From Ridgeia piscesae (lineage: Eukaryota; Annelida; Polychaeta; Sabellida; Siboglinidae), in NCBI GenBank assembly GCA_025642075.2, contig JAODUO010000190.1, positions 124,501 to 188,500 on the forward strand: a stretch of 64,000 nucleotides of DNA, given 5' to 3'. The position numbers and the translations under genes are program-made. The first letter of the stretch is position 1. Each line of letters starts with the position of its first letter. Positions 13,421-63,300 of the stretch are shown here, in pieces. Below the pieces are notes generated by a model, which did no database searches, had not been told where the DNA came from, and saw only the letters and a list, made by a program, of their open reading frames with translations.

Positions 13421-13627
13421 TTGTATCTGTTTTCTTAACATATTCTGTAAAGTTATACTATAATCTGACAGTTGCAAGGAAACAACATTGAACTTCCTTT
13501 TATGCATTGCATATTGCATAGTAAATAACTATGATAAATAACACGCCACACACTTGCACTGACAAATATATATTTTTATATAAAATATCCATACATTTTG
13601 TGTTTGTGAGCATGTCTACACATTGTG
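13421..13627. other. Spacer between microsatellites
   Basis: AT-rich, no gene. Confidence 0.5.
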
Positions 13628-13724
<97 letters not shown>

Positions 13725-13772
13725 TGTTGTGTGTTGGTGTGTGTGGTGTGTGTGTGGTGTGTATAGTGTGCA
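13628..13772. repeat. (GT)n microsatellite
   Basis: A pure gt run to about 13716, then ggtgtgtgt-type degenerate units. Confidence 0.95.
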
Positions 13773-14018
13773 CATTGATTTGTATGTACAGTGTATAAAG
13801 GCTGAAGCTGTAGGCTTAACATGGTAAAACAAATGCAACATAATTTAAATAACAATTCTAAATTTACTAATTCAATCTATGGCATCTTTTCTATCCTCCA
13901 CAAGAAATAACGTCCCCATGAAAAATATCTATGCCAAATAGAATAATTAAGTCAGCCTCCTAAAATCGAATTACTGGCCCAATGAACTCCCAAAATCTGT
14001 GTATAATCTATGGCAGTG
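13773..14018 (-). other. Probable 3' UTR / downstream flank of the F-box gene
   Basis: Lies just after the minus-strand stop codon. I see no canonical AATAAA on the minus strand close to the stop, so the transcript end is not defined. Confidence 0.4.
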
Positions 14019-51892
<37,874 letters not shown>

Positions 51893-52310
51893 GGCAAAAC
51901 TCGTAATTTCACGACTCAGGAGTATGACATGTTATGACTAAATATCGCTGAGGTGTACCATACCATGTCAAAGCAATGGTCTGGTTGAACGCACTGCGTA
52001 CACTTGTATTGGCACGACTTCAAACACTTTCCGTTAAGCCACGATCACTTTCGCGAGTTCTCTCTGTGGCGCCGTAATCGACGAACCGTGACAGGCACGT
52101 GACTAATCGACAGGCGGCAAATGTCGTTAAAATTGCATACTATTAAATGACATAAACGAGAATCAAAATTAATTATCGTTCTGCCATTTGGTGTGTCCAT
52201 ATACTCCTCGTAAAATATTAGAGTAAAATGTAACTTTTGTTGTTATTCCTAAACCAAAAGTAAATGCTGGCCGCATTTCGAACTGATTAGCGGCAGCGTT
52301 AGCCGAGAGG
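51893..52310. promoter_or_regulatory. Probable bidirectional promoter between the F-box gene and ACTR6
   Basis: 418 bp separate the two divergent start codons. CpG-containing sequence is denser here than in the neighbouring introns, with TCGCGA at 52051-52056 (core of a motif common in housekeeping bidirectional promoters). No TATA box stands out in either direction. Transcription starts are not determined. Confidence 0.6.
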
Positions 52311-52381
52311 ATGGCTACCGTTGTTTTGGATAATGGTGCGTACACAGCAAAAGTTGGCTTTTGTGCTGACGCTGAACCAAG
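52311..52381 (+). CDS. ACTR6: ACTR6 exon 1 (residues 1-23 and part of 24)
   Basis: Start aggATGG has a purine at -3. Encodes [17 protein letters not shown], the N-terminal actin-fold strand and phosphate loop. Donor CCAAG|GTATGT, phase 2. Confidence 0.94.
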
Positions 52382-54297
52382 GTATGTGTGACAGTAACAT
52401 ATTATACGATGCATAGAATCGCTCAACTTTTAATGCTATTCATGCATGCCATTAGACGCGCCAATCGCAATGTTGGGTGAGCGATAAAAGGATCATATAG
52501 AGGGTGGGCAGACAACTCGGCCCACCGACAACTCGGCCCAGGCCGAGTTGTCTTGAGACGTGCGTACGTACGTGCAAACGAACTGATTGGGCAGCTTTAA
52601 CAGTTATGTTAAAGTCGAATCAGTCACACCCAACGAATTCTTCAAACGTTTATACATATACTAAATTTTAATTTTAATGACTTTCATTAAAAACAAATAA
52701 TATTCACAAATTAAACAAATTCACGCAAGATAATATCCGTATTGTGTCAAGGAATCGATTATTAATTCGGTTTATAATTAACGTTTATGGTTTATTCTGT
52801 TAAATAAACATAAAACACCGCCGCCGCAGATGATTTCGAGTTTCGTGCGAGTTTGTTTTGTTAATTGAATTCTTTACATAATTAAGCTTTCTTTTATTTT
52901 GTATCCTAGTGTGTACAGGTACACAATATACACGAGAAGAAGACTGGCTGCTGTAAGACGTTGCTTAATTAATGGTTATACGTCAGAACCAGAAAGTAAA
53001 AGATCGGCCATATCTATAGAATTTAACCACTAAATATAATTCACCGAGCAGTCATAGGGGCCGAGTTGTCTCACACTGGTCTCGAGACAACTCGGCCTGG
53101 GCCGAGTTGTCCTGGACCGAGTTGTCTGTCATTCATATAGAGGATCTCTGCACGTTGTTTTTGTTGATAGAATGTAACATTTCTTTCTCTGTATGTGGAT
53201 CTACAGTTTTGCACCTGTCCAGTTGAATTTTTGCATGCAATCTGGCAGACCCATTGGGACGGTTCGTATATTTTAACATCACAAAATTGTCTGGGGCTTG
53301 GTTTGGTGGTGGAACACTGGGAAACCCAGTCCCAGCAAATAACGACCCGTGAGTTCACATGTTCTGTAAGTGAATTCACGAGTTCAACTGGCTCAATTCA
53401 TGTGTTTCCGTACATAAATTCATCTGATTCTGCGAACAAATTTGGTATGGCAACACGTGTCTACTGTGAAATCGCGAGCTTTTCACGTTATGACACGTAC
53501 CAGTGAAACCATACCAGTTCTGACCCAGTACGACTTATGTCAAATTCGTTCAAAACTGGTGACAACAGACAGAACACGTGTATTCACGTGAATACACATG
53601 AAAGCATGTACTGGTGGAGCGGTACCAATTATGAACCAGTATGACACGTGCCAACTGGTTCAGAAATGGTTCCATGTTTGCTGGGATATTATATTTCATA
53701 AGGATGTACGTGGTCGTGTACATATTTTTCATTGTAAAGATAACTAAAAAAGATTTTCTACAACTGTGTCCAGGGGTATAACTACCCACTAGTCCGCTAG
53801 TCCATACACTAGTAAAGATAAGGGCGGACTAGTAATAAACCTGCCTAATAACTAGTCCGGTTGTCTAGTAAAGTTCAATGTGTCATCCAACCCACTCTAC
53901 ATAAATAAATCAATCAAGTCTTTTTAGTCACAGTGTCCCTAACCGGTTGATCCTTTCTCTGTGCCAGGGAAATAAAAAACCTGCTGTGTGGTCTCACTGA
54001 GCTGAGATCTTGTTTTCCAAAAGGGGCACCTCTTCACAGTGCAGGATGATCAATGAAATGATCTTGGGCATTAACTGTGATTACAGTGAAGAAGAAGAAG
54101 AATACAAAATGGTACCATTTCTACAAAAAGTACCACAACAACAATAGAAATGACTCTTAACACAATGCTTCACAAAATATGCTACAGCATCACTGTTTTA
54201 TGTTCATTGGATAACTGGTTAAACCTTTACTTTGAGTTGATTGTGTTATCTTTTTATATTTTTATTTTTATTATATATAATAATATGTATATATATG

Positions 54298-54345
<48 letters not shown>

Positions 54346-57300
54346 ATATATATTCAATTTAACCATTAAAATGCAGTTTCAAAAGAAATAATGTGTATTT
54401 TTGTATTAGGTCTTGGAGGCACGTTTGTCCCTACCGGTATTTTAGCCATATTTTTCTTAAGCACACAAGGCCAGTAGTACCTTCCATGAGCAGCTGGTGA
54501 CATTATATTTAATGCTAAGATGGTTGCCTTAATAAAGTAGCAAACTATACAGGGTTTTTTAAGTAAGCAAGTACTTAACAGTAAGTAATTGCATAATGCT
54601 AAGTAGCCTTCAGAAACACTCGGGCCGCATTGCTGCTTAATCTTAGCTTACATTAGAAGGAATTTACAGTACACAACTTGTAATCTCCAAATAAAGAATT
54701 GTAGTTTCTAAAGGGTAGGCATTAAAGGGGTATTTAGGTCACACCTGATGTTTCCATGTAGTAATCAGTTCATGTTTGTGTTAAGAAATAATCCATCTGG
54801 AGGCCAGTTCGATTTACAAAGATAAGTAGTGTGGGCAATCATAGGAGTAAATGCTAGGTTTTGGTGATTGAATTGGTGTGCCGACCTGTTAATTGGAATA
54901 TTCAGATAGAGCTTGTTTTGAGCAGTACGCAGCATGCCCGAAAATCTGCCCGCATTTAAAGGTAGATATTTCACTACAATAAATCTAGAAAGTGTCACAC
55001 TATAGCTGTATGTAGAGACCCGTTCACCCACAAGGCTTTATGCAGGATAACATTTTTGCCAGTCACACATTTTTGGTGGACAGATGTATGTTAACTGTAA
55101 AACCAGTTTAGAAACTTTAAATGTGTTTCACGACCTGAAATGGACTACAAACTCACATGTGACGCCATTTCATTCATTTCAAGGCCTAACTGACAATATC
55201 TATGGTTTTGGAAGATCTTTTTTGCGCCTTCATTTTTTACCCGGCCACCCATATTTCCACCCGTCCACAACAACTTTTACCCATCCAAATGATGAGTGGA
55301 CAGGTCTGCATAAAGCTACGTTCATCCATCATTTGGACAGGTAAAACACCTTATGGACGTATAGAAATATCCCTGGATGGGTACAAAAATAAGAATCAGA
55401 AAAAAGGTTTTCCAAAATCATATATATTGTCAGTTAGAAATGTGTTGTCATGCGTGTGTCTGTACTTGATTTCAGATCATAATCACACAGCTCAACCTAG
55501 GCTTGGGGTATGTGACTTAACATGTAATTGTCTACCAAAAAAGTGTGACTAAAATTATTATCCTGTGACACATTTCAAATAATGTTGATGGCACTCAGAT
55601 TAATTAACCCATTGTTTAATCCGTATTGATAGTGTTTAATAAAGTATACCGTATAGTATTTGCATATTAATTGCCCCCGTTGTATATAATAGTCAATATT
55701 GGCTTCTTTACGACGTATCCCATTCAGGTGATCTGCAGAGTACCCCCAGGGTACATGCAGACTACTTAACAAACAAACCCTCCTGAATTAAATAACTGAC
55801 AATGCAAGCAACATAACATAAATACTGCCACCCCAGTTATTAAGAAAACAAGGTACTTCTTTCAATACATTTTTCTATTATGATACATAATGTTCCTTAA
55901 ACTACTTAGTAAGTCGTCTCATTTTCCCAATGAAACTGTAGTACCCTGATAAATCCTCCACTGTATCACCTGTATGCATTTATGATTGATATTTTATAAC
56001 AATCATTCCTCTGAGTCAAAATATATGGTTTTAATAGCATAGTTTGCTGTCTGGTTAACACAATTTTATATTTCTATATGACACTGATTTTCTAACTACA
56101 GGCTGATCCCCAATTGTGTGATCAAGGCGAAGACAGTGCGCAACCGCGTGTTTATTGGGGACCAAGTGGATGACTGCAAAGACCTCTCAGGACTCTTTTA
56201 TTTACTCGCATTCCAAAAGGTATTACACTTGGTCGTATTACAAAAGGTATTACACTTGGTGGTATTCCAAAAGGTATTACACTGGTGGTTAGGTATTACA
56301 CTTGGTGGTATTAAACACTTGGTGGTATTACACTTGGTGGTATTCCAAAAGGTATTACACTGGTGGTATTCCAAAAGGTATTACACTTGGTGGTATTCCA
56401 AAAACGGTATTACACTTGGTGGTATTCCAAAAGGTATTACACTTGGTGGTATTACACTTGGTGGTATTACAAAAGGTATTACACTTGGTGGTATTCCACA
56501 ACACGGGTTATTTTTCACTTGGTGGTATTACACTTGGTGGTATTCCGGGTATTCATTGGTGGTATTACATTGGTATTACACTTGGTGGTATTACACTTGG
56601 TGGTATTACACTTGGTGGTATTACACTTGGTGGTATTACACTTGGTGGTATTACACTTGGTGGTATTACACTTGGTGGTATTACACTTGGTGGTATTACA
56701 CTTGGTGGTATTACACTTGGTGGTATTACACTTGGTGGTATTACACTTGGTGGTATTACACTTGGTGGTATTACACTTGGTGGTATTACACTTGGTGGTA
56801 TTACACTTGGTGGTATTACACTTGGTGGTATTACACTTGGTGGTATTCCAAAAGGTATTACACTTGGTGGTATTACAGGTATTACCTTGGTGGTATTACA
56901 CTTGGTGTATTACACTTGGTGGTATTACACTTGGTGGTATTACACTTGGTGGTATTACACTTTGGTATTACACTTGGTGGTATTACAAAACTTGGTGGTA
57001 TTACACTTGGTGGTATTACACTTGGTGGTATTACACTTGGTGGTATTACACTTGGTGGTATTACACTTGGTGGTATTACACTTGGTTTTGGGGATTACAC
57101 TTGGTGGTAAAATTTCACTTTGGTTTTGGGGATTACACTTGGTGGTATTACACTTGGTGGTATTACACTTGGTGGTATTACACTTGGTGGTATTACACTT
57201 GGTGGTATTACACTTGGTGGTATTACACTTGGTGATATTACTTGGTCGTATTACACTTGGTCATATTACACTTGGTGGTATTACTCTGGGTCGTATTACT

Positions 57301-60300
57301 CTGGGTCGTATTACACTTGGTCGTATTACACTTGGTCGTATTACACTTGGTCGTATTACACTTGGTCGTATTACACTTGGTCGTATTACACTTGGTCGTA
57401 TTCTTTTAAAATGCAAAATATAGTGTGTAGCTGGTTTCTGTTTGGTTTTGTTGAATGACCGTAAAGACCTGTCAGGACTCTTCTATTTATTTGTAGTCTA
57501 AATGGTATTACACTTCATGGTGTTCTATAAAATTGTAAAATATAATGTGTAGCTGGTTTCTGTTTGATTTTGCTTGGCTTGGCTTGGCTTGGCTTGGCTT
57601 GGCTTGGCTTGGCTTGGCTTGGCTTGGCTTGGCTTGGCTTGGCTTGGCTTGGCTTGGCTTGGCAACTGCATAGACTTCTCGGGACTCTTTTATTTGCTCG
57701 CATTCCAAAACGTATTACACTTGGTGGTATTACAAAACGCATTACACTTGGTGGTATTACAAAAGGTATTACACTTGGTGGTATTACAAAAGGTATTACA
57801 CTTGATGGTAATTTTTTAAACATGCAAGATATAGCATCTAGCTGGTGTCTGTTGATTTTGTTGGATGACAGCAAAGATGTCTCAGGACTTTTCTGTGTGC
57901 TCATATTCCAAAAAGTAATACAATTTGTGATATACTGTATATTCTTAAAACTGCAAAATATCATTTTTAGCCAATTACTTTTATTTATTATATTAAGTTG
58001 CTAAAGTTTATTTCATAAATGTCAATTTTGTTGCAGGGCTACTTGGTTAATGGTGAAATTCAGAAGAAGGTCTGGGACTACATCTATGGCAAGGACGTCT
58101 TGAAGGTATACTACAGAGTACAAAGCAGAAACACAGACGTCTAAGAAAGGTTTCAAGGCAAAATGTGATAAAATGCTATTTGTGAAATTTTGCCAAAACA
58201 TGGAATAAATATTTGTTCCAGTGTCTGAGCGTGTATGTCAAAATCTATGTTAAGCGAGACCATAATATAGTCCCCATAAATCATGGGCATGAAAGAGTTT
58301 TGTTTCTAACAGTGTCTTACTTAGTTCCGTTCGTACTTTGCTGTGATTGTAAGGAATACACCTTTTTGATAAAAGCAACATGGATACAGTGTGTGTGTGT
58401 TGCATTTTAATAAAATGTATAATGTTACATTTCAAATGTCAAATTTGCAGTAAACATTTCAGCCTTTCTTATCTCTTTTAGATTCTTATGATTCTTAGAT
58501 TCCTAAAATTGTATTCATCATTTTATGTAACTCTACGGATGAAATACATTGGGTTGTTTCTAAAAACCAGAATTAGGGACGTATTGCTTTAAAACCTTTC
58601 CTACGTCAGCAGGAAATTTTACCCATATAATCATAATAATGAATGCATAGTTTTATGATTCCTGCATCCTTACTAGGTCACACCTATTTGTATCATGCCA
58701 ATACAAGCATGCTCCAAATAGGAAGTCTTATCTGTGACATGTAACATGTTAGCATGGCACAATGACAAAAGATACGTATACATTGTTTATGGTTAAAGGG
58801 CTCACTTGAGCTGCAAACTTACTATATAATGCCAAGATGCAAATTCGCATGCTCTTGTCCAAAGTCTGGTGATGAATCAGCTTCATACAAGATGGCGTTG
58901 TCACCATCCGCTGGGTGAATGAGATTAGACATTCTAAAAGTTATGTTCACTTGTACTGCTGTTATCTAATGGACCTATGTACAATTTCAGTCCCAAACTT
59001 GTGCAGTTGATGGAGAAAAAACAACGGAGGCCCCACACTTGTGAAAGTGATGCCTACGCTAAATATCAATTTGTCATTTATGGTCCAGGTTGACTTCAAC
59101 GAGACGGGCTTGGTGGTCACTGAGCCGTATTTCAATTTCACATCCATCACAGAAGCAATGACAGAAATTTTCTTTGAAGAATATCAGTTCAAGTCCATCT
59201 TCAAATGCAATCGTAAGTTACCACTGTCATTGTGAGTCGAAGACAAAAATAAGTCATAAAAGTAAATTTTTTAGCAGCTAATATATCCAGTAAGCCAACA
59301 TTTCCTGCATGGATTTCTCACAACTTTGTCTTTTGTTTCTGTCATAATGAAAAACATTTGAGGACATAATTTCAACAGCTTATGCAATAGAATTAGAATA
59401 TCTCATTTTAAATGTGTTCGGCAATAATGTTTTATGGCTTGAGGGACACTGTTGCTAGGCAACTGGTCATGTGATAGGACAATTATAGTGGAATCAATAA
59501 TTTGTTTTCAAGATATAAATGTGAATGTTGCATGTAAAGGAGGATAACAGTGGTTGTGTTTTATGTGAGTGACTTACTGGGGAGTAGTTTTTGTTTGTGT
59601 GTTTTTGCATGGTTGTATGAGTGACTTAGTGTTTTTGTGATTAATGTGTTTGTGTTTGATCTGAGTGACTTAGTGTTTGTGTGATTGACATGAAAGACTT
59701 GGCATTTGTGTGATTGAAGTGTGTGACTGTGACTTAGTGTTTGTGTGATTGACATGAAAGACTTGGCATTTGTGTGATTTATGTGTGTGACTGTGACTTA
59801 GTGTTTGTCTGATTGACATGAAAGACTTGGCATTTGTGTGATTGAAGTGTGTGACTGTGACTTAGTGTTTGTGTGATTGACATGAGAGACTTGGCATTTG
59901 TGTGATTGAAGTGTGTGACTGTGACTTAGTGTTTGTGTGATTGACATGAAAGACTTGGCATTGTGTGATTAAGTGTGTGACTGTGACTTAGTGTTTGTGT
60001 GATGACATGAGAGACTTGGCATTCGTGTGATTTATGTGTGTGACTGTGACTTAGTGTTTGTGTGATTGACATGAAAGACTGGCATTTGTGTGATTGAAGT
60101 GTGTGACTGTGACTTAGTGTTTGTGTGATTGACATGAAAGACTTGGCATTTGTGTGATTGAAGTGTGTGACTGTGACTTAGTGTTTGTGTGATTGACATG
60201 AGAGACTTGGCATTTGTGTGATTTAAGTGTGTGACTGTGACTTAGTGTTTGTGTGATTGACATGAGAGACTTGGCATTTGTGTGATTTATGTGTGTGACT

Positions 60301-63300
60301 TAGTGTTTGTGTGATTGACATGAGAGACTTGGCATTTGTGTGATTTATGTGTGTGACTGTGACTTAGTGTTTGTGTGATTGACATGAGAGACTTGGCATT
60401 TGTGTGTTAAGTGTGACTGACTTAGTGTTTGTGTGATTGACATGAGAGACTTGGGGATTTGTGTGATTTGTGTGTGTGACTGTGACTTAGTGTTTGTGTG
60501 ATTGACATGAGAGACTTGGCATTTGTGTGATTGAAGTGTGTGACTGTGACTTAGTGTTTGTGTGATTGACATGAGAGACTTGGCATTTGTGTGATTGAAG
60601 TGTGTGACTGTGACTTAGTGTTTGTGTGATTGACATGAGAGACTTGGCATTTGTGTGATTGAAGTGTGTGACTGTGACTTAGTGTTTGTGTGATTGACAT
60701 GAGAGACTTGGCATTTGTGTGATTGAAGTGTGTGACTGTGACTTAGTGTTTGTGTGATTGACATGAGAGACTTGGCATTTGTGTGACTATGTGTGTGACT
60801 GTGACTTAGTGTTTGTGTGATTGACATGAGAGACTTGGCATTTGTGTGATTTATGTGTGTGACTGTGACTTAGTGTTTGTGTGATTGACATGAGAGACTT
60901 GGCATTTGTGTGATTTGTGTGTGTGACTGTGACTTAGTGTTTGTGTGATTGACATGAGAGACTTGGCATTTGTGTGATTTGATGTGTGTGTGACTTAGTG
61001 TTTGTGTGATTGACATGAGAGACTTGGCATTTGTGTGATTGATGTGTGTGACTGTGACTTAGTGTTTGTGTGATTGACATGAGAGACTTGGCATTTGTGT
61101 GATTGAAGTGTGTGACTGTGACTTAGTGTTTGTGTGATTGACATGAAAGACTTGGCATTTGTGTGATTGATGTGTGTGACTGTGACTTAGTGTTTGTGTG
61201 ATTGACATGAGAGACTTGGCATTTGTGTGATTGAAGTGTGTGACTGTGACTTAGTGTTTGTGTGATTGACATGAGAGACTTGGCATTTGTGTGATTGAAG
61301 TGTGTGACTGTGACTTAGTGTTTGTGTGATTGACATGAGAGACTTGGCATTTGTGTGATTGAAGTGTGTGACTGTGACTTAGTGTTTGTGTGATTGACAT
61401 GAGAGACTTGGCATTTGTGTGATTGAAGTGTGTGACTGTGACTTAGTGTTTGTGTGATTGACATGAGAGACTTGGCACTTGTGTGATTGAAGTGTGTGAC
61501 TGTGACTTAGTGTTTGTGTGATTGACATGAGAGACTTGGCACTTGTGTGATTGAAGTGTGTGACTGTGACTTAGTGTTTGTGTGATTGACATGAAAGACT
61601 TGGCACTTGTGTGATTGATGTGTGTGACTGTGACTTAGTGTTTGTGTGATTGACATGAGAGACTTGGCATTTGTGTGACTGATGTGTGTGACTGTGACTT
61701 AGTGTTTGTGTGATTGACATGAGAGACTTGGCATTTGTGTGACTGATGTGTGTGACTTAGTGTTTGTGTGATTGACATGAGAGACTTGGCATTTGTGTGA
61801 TTGAAGTGTGTGACTGTGACTTAGTGTTTGTGTGATTGACATGAGAGACTTGGCATTTGTGTGATTGATGTGTGTGACTGTGACTTAGTGTTTGTGTGAT
61901 TGACATGAGAGACTTGGCATTTGTGTGATTGAAGTGTGTGACTGTGACTTAGTGTTTGTGTGATTGACATGAGAGACTTGGCACTTGTGTGATTGATGTG
62001 TGTGACTGTGACTTAGTGTTTGTGTGATTGACATGAGAGACTTGGCACTTGTGTGATTGATGTGTGTGACTTAGTGTTTGTCTGATTGCATGAGGACTTG
62101 GCATTGTGGGATTTATGTGTGTGACTGTGACTTAGTGTTTGTGTGATTGACATGAGAGACTTGGCATTTTGTGATTTATGTGTGTGACTGTTTACTTAGT
62201 GTTTGTGTGATTGCATGAGAGACTGGCATTGTGTATTTATGTGTGTGACTGTGACTTAGTGTTTGTGTGATTGACATGAGAGACTTGGCATTTGTGTGAT
62301 TGAAGTGTGTGACTGTGACTTAGTGTTTGTGTGATTGACATGAGAGACTTGGCATTTGTGTGATTGAAGTGTGTGACTGTGACTTAGTGTTTGTGTGATT
62401 GACATGAGAGACTTGGCATTTGTGTGATTTAAGTGTGTGACTGTGACTTAGTGTTTGTGTGATTGACATGAGAGACTTGGCATTTGTGTGATTTATGTGT
62501 GTGACTTAGTGTTTGTGTGATTGACATGAGAGACTTGGCATTTGTGTGATTGATGTGTGTGACTGTGACTTAGTGTTTGTGTGATTGACGTGAGAGACTT
62601 GGCATTTGTGTGATTGAAGTGTGTGACTGTGACATAGTGTTTGTGTGATTGACATGAGAGACTTGGCATTTGTGTGATTGATGTGTGTGACTGTGACTTA
62701 GTGTTTGTGTGATTGACATGAGAGACTTGGCATTTGTGTGATTGATGTGTGTGACTGTGACTTAGTGTTTGTGTGATTGACATGAGAGACTTGGCATTTG
62801 TGTGATTGAAGTGTGTGACTGTGACTTAGTGTTTGTGTGATTGACATGAGAGACTGGGCATTTGTGTGATTGAAGTGTGTGACTGTGACTTAGTGTTTGT
62901 GTGATTGACATGAGAGACTTGGCATTTGTGTGATTGATGTGTGTGACTGTGACTTAGTGTTTGTGTGATTGACATGAGAGACTTGGCATTTGTGTGATTG
63001 AAGTGTGTGACTGTGACTTAGTGTTTGTGTGATTGACATGAGAGACTTGGCATTTGTGTGATTGAAGTGTGTGACTGTGACTTAGTGTTTGTGTGATTGA
63101 CATGAGAGACTTGGCATTTGTGTGATTGATGTGTGTGACTGTGACTTAGTGTTTGTGTGATTGACATGAGAGACTTGGCATTTGTGTGATTGAAGTGTGT
63201 GACTGTGACTTAGTGTTTGTGTGATTGACATGAGAGACTTGGCATTTGTGTGATTGAAGTGTGTGACTGTGACTTAGTGTTTGTGTGATTGACATGAGAG

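Noticed and set aside
56118..57423. Long Trp/Tyr- and Leu/Val-rich frames in ACTR6 intron 2
   Set aside because: Frames of a 15-bp repeat in all three phases; the real coding part ends at the exon 2 donor (56219).
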